From assembly GCA_947461185.1 (NCBI GenBank), contig CANHJY010000097.1, positions 1 to 7,240 of the forward strand: a stretch of DNA of 7,240 nt, written 5' to 3'. This DNA comes from Flavobacteriales bacterium (GTDB taxonomy: Bacteria; Bacteroidota; Bacteroidia; Flavobacteriales_D; Crocinitomicaceae). The notes below the pieces were generated by a model. It was not told the DNA's origin. It saw only the letters and a list, made by a program, of their open reading frames with translations, and searched no databases. Below, one piece after another: positions 6,158-7,240 of the stretch (position 1 is its first letter; each line of letters opens with the position of its first letter). The position numbers were made by a program, and so were the translations under genes.

Positions 6158-7240
6158 ATGTTGTACCGTATTTTGAGATTTATTATTGGCAATGGTATGC
6201 GCCTTTATTATCGAGAGATAAAAGTAAAGGGCAAACACGAGCTGAATCAAAACGGTCCAATGATTATCGTTGCTAACCACCCAAATACTTTGATCGACGC
6301 ATGGGTTATTGCCTATCACGTAAAAAAACCTGTTTATTATCTTACGAAAGGAACGTTTTTTAATAGTTCCTTTAAAAAGTGGATTTTGAGTCAATTGTAC
6401 ATGATTCCTATAAACAGACCTATCGATGCAAAAACATCTGGTGTTGATAACCGAAATTCATTCGAAGCCTGTTATGAAGTTCTTGAAAATGGCGGGACAC
6501 TGGTTATTTTTCCAGAGGGAAATAGCATGATGGAAAATACACTTCGCGATCTTAAAACTGGCGCTGCGCGAATTGCTTTAGAAGTGCAAAAAAGAAATAA
6601 CTTAAAACAAGACATAAAAATTTGTCCTGTTGGATTTTTTTATTCCAAAGGTCATCGTTTTAGAAGTTCTATACTGGCTAATGTAGGTGAAACATTCAAA
6701 ATTCAACAATACGCTGCCAATTATCTTGATGCGCCTACAGAAACCTCAAAAAAAGTTACTAATCAAATAAAAGAGGCAATAGAACAACTGATTATCGGAA
6801 CAGACCATCAAGAGCAGGAAATTTTTATTGAACGCATACTTCAAGCCCTTCAAACTTTCAAAAAATTCAAAAATATTGAAATCAAACAACAAGAATACAA
6901 AATGGTTAAGCATCGTGTCCAGGAATTTCAGATAAATGAACCAAATTTTTATCTAGAATTAGAAGCTAAACTCGAAAAACTTGAATGGGCAATTAATCAT
7001 TTAAACATTCATCCAAAAGCAATTCTTGAAGCCAAAAATGAATCTTACCTCTTAAGGTTTTTATTGAGACCCCTATTAATTTTGACTGGTTTACCCATTT
7101 TTATTTTTGGCGCATTATTTCATATCATTCCATTTAAATTGACGCAATTACTGATGCCGAAAATGGTCACGACAAAAGAATATTATGCCCCAGTAGCAAT
7201 ACTTTTAGGATTAATTCTGTATCCGCTTAACTATTTGGCA
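6158..7240 (+). CDS. PlsC-superfamily glycerolipid acyltransferase (3' end outside window)
   Basis: Membrane-bound acyltransferase, probably acylating glycerol-3-phosphate or lysophosphatidate in phospholipid synthesis. The first 361 codons are present and the frame runs off the right edge. ATG 6158 is secure: a stop lies two codons upstream (6152-6154). Block I is NHPNTLIDA with His41 and Asp47, block II PINRP at 84-88, block III FPEGNS at 118-123, and GAARIA at 136-141 follows. The catalytic His and Asp are five residues apart rather than four as in classical PlsC; this spacing is familiar from the Sct1/Gpt2-like branch of the superfamily, which suggests glycerol-3-phosphate or a broad acceptor (inference). 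Residues about 205-285 are charged and helix-like, possibly coiled coil. Two hydrophobic stretches, 302-325 and 343-361, probably span the membrane, with a C-terminal membrane portion continuing beyond the window. It is transcribed divergently from pabB. The exact acyl acceptor is not determinable from the sequence. Confidence 0.9.
   Translation, partial: MLYRILRFIIGNGMRLYYREIKVKGKHELNQNGPMIIVANHPNTLIDAWVIAYHVKKPVYYLTKGTFFNSSFKKWILSQLYMIPINRPIDAKTSGVDNRNSFEACYEVLENGGTLVIFPEGNSMMENTLRDLKTGAARIALEVQKRNNLKQDIKICPVGFFYSKGHRFRSSILANVGETFKIQQYAANYLDAPTETSKKVTNQIKEAIEQLIIGTDHQEQEIFIERILQALQTFKKFKNIEIKQQEYKMVKHRVQEFQINEPNFYLELEAKLEKLEWAINHLNIHPKAILEAKNESYLLRFLLRPLLILTGLPIFIFGALFHIIPFKLTQLLMPKMVTTKEYYAPVAILLGLILYPLNYLA

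Noticed and set aside
6134..6394. Minus-strand open frame of 86 codons at the start of the acyltransferase.
   Set aside because: Antisense to the catalytic block I of a clearly conserved acyltransferase.
1..7240. Possible defence system, mobile element, CRISPR array, or RNA gene.
   Set aside because: I saw no regularly spaced repeats, transposase or integrase motifs, flanking duplications, or tRNA-like folds on either strand; the coding content is accounted for by recognised housekeeping and envelope genes plus one unknown lipoprotein.

Overview
The window looks like chromosomal DNA from a Bacteroidota bacterium, most likely a flavobacterial or Crocinitomix/Fluviicola-like lineage. It is visibly AT-rich. 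It begins with the C-terminal sorting domain of a type IX secretion (T9SS) cargo protein, has little Shine-Dalgarno signal, and carries AT-rich promoter-like sequences of the Bacteroidota TTTG / TAnnTTTG kind. The phylum call is fairly safe; anything finer is inference.

Layout: (1) bases 1-329 are the 3' end of a T9SS cargo gene. (2) Bases 440-1573, plus strand, hold a WbpG/PseA-type N-acetyl sugar amidotransferase, probably for cell-surface glycan synthesis, starting from a non-ATG codon right behind a possible promoter. (3) Bases 6069 down to 1615, minus strand, hold a tightly packed four-gene operon: pabB (folate branch, aminodeoxychorismate synthase), tilS (tRNA-Ile lysidine synthetase), an RsmF-like RNA m5C methyltransferase, and a small lipoprotein of unknown function. 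The junctions are an 8-base overlap, a 4-base overlap and a 3-base gap, so translational coupling is likely. The operon converges on the amidotransferase across about 40 bases. (4) From 6158 to the window edge, plus strand and divergent from pabB across an 88-base gap, lies a membrane-associated PlsC-superfamily acyltransferase, cut off at the right edge.

How the genes work together: TilS rewrites the tRNA-Ile wobble base and the RsmF-like enzyme probably methylates rRNA, so the operon core serves decoding accuracy. PabB supplies the p-aminobenzoate precursor of folate, a one-carbon cofactor. The lipoprotein has no evident link to these except position. The amidotransferase and acyltransferase are independent units connected with envelope glycan and phospholipid synthesis.

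The window is mostly housekeeping. I found no CRISPR array, mobile element, tRNA/rRNA gene or defence-like cassette, and no convincing undescribed system. The points most worth a second look are the amidotransferase without its usual HisH/HisF-type partners, its unusual start, and the unknown lipoprotein coupled to an RNA-modification operon.
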